A stretch of 6,950 nucleotides of DNA from Clostridia bacterium. GTDB taxonomy: Bacteria; Bacillota; Clostridia; Oscillospirales; Acutalibacteraceae. The position numbers and the translations under genes are program-made. Location: NCBI GenBank assembly GCA_900772705.1, contig CAAGRQ010000025.1:1-6950 (forward strand), in the 5' to 3' direction. The notes under the pieces are model-generated. The model made no database searches and had not been told where the DNA came from. It was given only the letters and a program-made list of their open reading frames with translations. Below, one piece after another: positions 4,966-6,950 of this stretch. Every line of letters begins with the position of its first letter. Within the stretch, counting starts at the first letter, position 1.

Positions 4966-6846
4966 ATGAAAAATCCACTGAATAAAAGATTTAAGCGGGA
5001 TTTGAAATCGGACGCAGGAAAGTACATTGCCATCTTTCTTTTTATAGTATTTTTCATCGGTGCGGCTTCGGGCTTTTTGGTTGCGGATAATTCGGTTATG
5101 GCAACCTTTAATGATAATGAGACGAAATATAATATAGAGGACGGACATATTTCATTTAATATCATTCCGGATGAGTCGATTCTTTCCGATATTGAGAGTC
5201 AAAACGGACTTAAGTTCTATGAAATGAACTATAAAGAGGAGGACATAAATAATCTCGGTAAAACTCTGAGAATATACAAAGACAGAGATGAGGTAAACTT
5301 AGTATGCCTTATGAGCGGCGAGATGCCGAAAGATGAAAACGAGATTGCCTTAGACAGAATGTTCGCCGAAAATAACGGAATAAAGGTCGGCGACAGCGTT
5401 ACGGTTAAGGACAGGGAATATACGGTGTCGGGATTTATTGCATTGCCTGATTACAGCGCATTGTTTAAGAGCAACGCAGATATGATGTTTGATGCGGTGG
5501 GTTTCGGCGTTGCGATTATGACAGGTGACGGTTATGCAACGGTGGGAGACGCTCACGAAACGGTGAACTATGCGTGGAAATACAATACCCCCGTAACAGA
5601 TGAGACAGAGGAAAACGCAAAAAGTGAGGCACTCATAAAATCTGTTGAAAATATACTCAAAAAGTATGACGAGCCGATTATTCAAGCAGAGGTTGACCGT
5701 CTGTATGAAGATGCCGGAGTGTATATAAACAGGCTGAAAGCGGACTCTGAAGCCGCCGAAAAATCAATTGAGGCAAAATATCTCTCCGCTGTCAGAAAAA
5801 CCGGAAGCACGAGCGACGAAAATATGGCTCGTGAACTCGGAATGTCAACCGAGCAGTACAAAAATCTAAAGACTCTTTTGCAGGACGCCGAGGAAAAATC
5901 AAAGGAGTGGGGCATAGACTCTCTCGATTCTGCGCCGAAAATAAATCTCGACGATTATAAAACGAGTGCTGATACCGATTTTGACGATATGCTCGATGAG
6001 ATGTATAAAATCGTTGACGCCGTAAGCGACGCAAAACTTTATGATTGCACTCAAATTTATAAGGATTTAGCAGGTGTAAAATCGGTTGTTGATGATTTTG
6101 ACATAAACGATATAGATATATTGAGCGTTAAGGATTACAGCGCAAAGTATACGAACAAATCCATAACCTATGCCCGAGAGGACAGCGGCAGCGACAAGGC
6201 ATCGATGATGCTGATGACATATATAATTATGCTTGTTATTGCCTTTCTTTTTGCCGTTACAACCTCAAACACCATTGTAAGAGAGGCGAATGTTATAGGT
6301 ACTTTGCGTGCTATGGGATATTCAAAGGGTCAGTTGATACGCCATTATCTGTTTTTGCCCGCTTTAGTTACCGTGATTGGGGCGATAATCGGAAATGTTT
6401 TGGGTTACACCGTGTTTCAAAAGGCGTTTGTGAGCGTTTATTACAGCAACTATTCGCTCACAACATACAAAACCTTGTGGAATATGCAGGCGTTTTTCGA
6501 GACGACGGCTGTGCCGATTGTGCTTATGCTTTTGGTAAATATCCTGGTTCTTTCAAAGAAACTGAAAATAAGTCCGCTTAATTTCATTAGGGGCGAACTT
6601 AAAGAGAGCGGACAGAAAAAGTTGATAAAATTACCAAAGAAACTTCCTTTCTTCTCAAAATTCAGGCTTCGCATTTTCTTCCAAAATGTGCCGTCATATC
6701 TTACGATGTTCTTCGGAATTTTCCTTGCGGGTGTTTTGGTGGTATTCGGTTCTATGTTTACGCCTCTTCTCGACGGATATGCCGAGACGGTAAAGCAAGA
6801 GCAAAGCAATTGCAGCATGATATCGCTGCCGAAGAGGCTGCTATAG
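4966..6846 (+). CDS. FtsX-like ABC transporter permease, C-terminally truncated at a sequence junction
   Basis: 626 aa as read. Seen: cytosolic basic N-terminus; TM1 about 20-40; large external domain about 45-410, including an Ala/Lys/Glu-rich helical stretch 215-315 that may form a coiled coil; TM2 about 413-436; the FtsX coupling segment VIGTLRAMGYSKGQLIRH (443-460); TM3 about 462-484; TM4 about 512-530; then SPLNFIRGEL and TM5 about 577-599. TM5 should open the second half of the protein, with another external domain and three more segments, but the frame instead ends within 27 residues in SNCSMISLPKRLL, which is unlike the family. The missing part means this copy is unlikely to work as encoded, unless the break is an assembly error. 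Start: ATG 4966 follows GGTGGAG (4956-4962) and gives the usual N-terminus; the in-frame ATG at 4915 lies inside the ATPase gene and lacks a good binding site. Substrate unknown. Confidence 0.85.
   Translation: MKNPLNKRFKRDLKSDAGKYIAIFLFIVFFIGAASGFLVADNSVMATFNDNETKYNIEDGHISFNIIPDESILSDIESQNGLKFYEMNYKEEDINNLGKTLRIYKDRDEVNLVCLMSGEMPKDENEIALDRMFAENNGIKVGDSVTVKDREYTVSGFIALPDYSALFKSNADMMFDAVGFGVAIMTGDGYATVGDAHETVNYAWKYNTPVTDETEENAKSEALIKSVENILKKYDEPIIQAEVDRLYEDAGVYINRLKADSEAAEKSIEAKYLSAVRKTGSTSDENMARELGMSTEQYKNLKTLLQDAEEKSKEWGIDSLDSAPKINLDDYKTSADTDFDDMLDEMYKIVDAVSDAKLYDCTQIYKDLAGVKSVVDDFDINDIDILSVKDYSAKYTNKSITYAREDSGSDKASMMLMTYIIMLVIAFLFAVTTSNTIVREANVIGTLRAMGYSKGQLIRHYLFLPALVTVIGAIIGNVLGYTVFQKAFVSVYYSNYSLTTYKTLWNMQAFFETTAVPIVLMLLVNILVLSKKLKISPLNFIRGELKESGQKKLIKLPKKLPFFSKFRLRIFFQNVPSYLTMFFGIFLAGVLVVFGSMFTPLLDGYAETVKQEQSNCSMISLPKRLL
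6788..6812. other. Probable junction between the permease gene and unrelated DNA
   Basis: Upstream, the plus-strand frame starting at 4966 encodes convincing permease up to about LLDGYAETVK. Downstream, that frame gives 13 family-unlike residues and a stop, while the frame with codons starting at 6798 or 6801 becomes a plausible coding sequence lacking a start codon. Both genes are cut at one point, so the join lies within a few codons of 6800. The exact base cannot be fixed from the sequence alone, and no inverted repeat, target duplication or integrase is visible. Confidence 0.55.
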
Positions 6847-6896
6847 CAAAGGCTGAAAATGAAAAACGTATTTTAAATGGAGATATAACAATATGA
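6798..6896 (+). pseudogene. 3' end of an unidentified gene, 5' part missing
   Basis: The frame from about 6798 reads RAKQLQHDIAAEEAAIAKA and continues to ILNGDITI before TGA 6894-6896. It is rich in Ala, Glu, Lys and Gln and would form a long, coiled-coil-like helix. No ATG occurs in this frame between the junction and the stop, so this is the end of a larger protein whose beginning is not in the window. The overlap of its stop with the next ATG shows a normal operon arrangement, supporting real coding sequence. I do not recognise the family. Such helical tails with tightly coupled followers are common in plasmid or conjugative-element operons, but that is only a guess. Confidence 0.4.
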
Positions 6897-6950
6897 GAAC
6901 AGATATAAGCAAAATCAATGAGCAGACACCTCATCAAGATCTGACAGAAG
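6893..6950 (+). CDS. Start of an unidentified gene, truncated by the right edge
   Basis: ATG 6893 overlaps the TGA of the preceding frame (ATGA 6893-6896), a sign of translational coupling, and has GGAG (6879-6882) 10 bases upstream. The visible 19 residues are MRTDISKINEQTPHQDLTE; no signal peptide, membrane segment or recognisable motif is present. The frame stays open to the window end. Function unknown. Confidence 0.45.
   Translation, partial: MRTDISKINEQTPHQDLTE

Noticed and set aside
6788..6846. A simple single-base frameshift in the permease as the reason for the early stop
   Set aside because: None of the three forward frames after about 6800 contains permease-like residues or a membrane-protein pattern; the alternative open frame encodes a hydrophilic helical tail coupled to a new gene, so the DNA itself changes identity.
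1..6950. CRISPR array, tRNA, rRNA or transposase
   Set aside because: No evenly spaced direct repeats, no cloverleaf or rRNA core sequence, and no transposase or integrase motif were seen on either strand.

Overview
The window looks like a chromosomal segment of a low-to-moderate GC Firmicute, most likely a gut Clostridium-type anaerobe (Ruminococcaceae/Oscillospirales or a near relative). This is inferred from strong AGGAGG-type ribosome binding sites, consensus sigma-A promoters, Clostridia-like cytosolic GH20 and FtsX-type ABC proteins, and a GC-capped palindrome at the left edge like those scattered in gut Clostridia genomes. No rRNA or other marker is present, so the taxonomy is only a judgement.

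Left part (1-1901, plus strand): the C-terminal end of a family 16 glycoside hydrolase is followed 18 bases later by a complete, leaderless family 20 beta-N-acetylhexosaminidase. The pair reads as the end of a glycan-utilisation operon and closes with a strong hairpin terminator that also serves the convergent gene on the other side.

Middle part (1964-4067, minus strand): a LysR-type regulator lies upstream of a short cobalamin-independent methionine synthase-like protein (MetE C-terminal domain only, YxjG/YxjH-like). Between them is a 17-bp near-palindrome that matches, at 16 of 17 positions, the MET-box known from streptococcal methionine genes. It overlaps the -35 element of a well-formed promoter for the methionine synthase-like gene. 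The simplest reading is a self-contained methionine/sulfur control module: a MtaR/MetR-like LysR protein switching a methyltransferase gene.

Right part (4068-6846, plus strand): a 183-bp divergent intergenic region holds back-to-back promoters. On the plus side it also holds two copies of GTTAG-N6-CTAAC downstream of an excellent promoter, a likely repressor operator pair. That promoter drives a MacB/LolD-type ABC ATPase and an FtsX-type permease.

Right edge (about 6790-6950): the permease loses its family sequence around residue 608-613 and runs into unrelated DNA. That DNA carries the 3' end of one unknown, Ala/Glu/Lys-rich ORF and, overlapping it by ATGA, the start of another. Both the permease and the first unknown ORF are broken at the same place, so this is either a rearrangement or an assembly chimera. 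No CRISPR array, tRNA, rRNA or recognisable transposase is present. The most rewarding items are the MET-box promoter, the twin operators and the junction.
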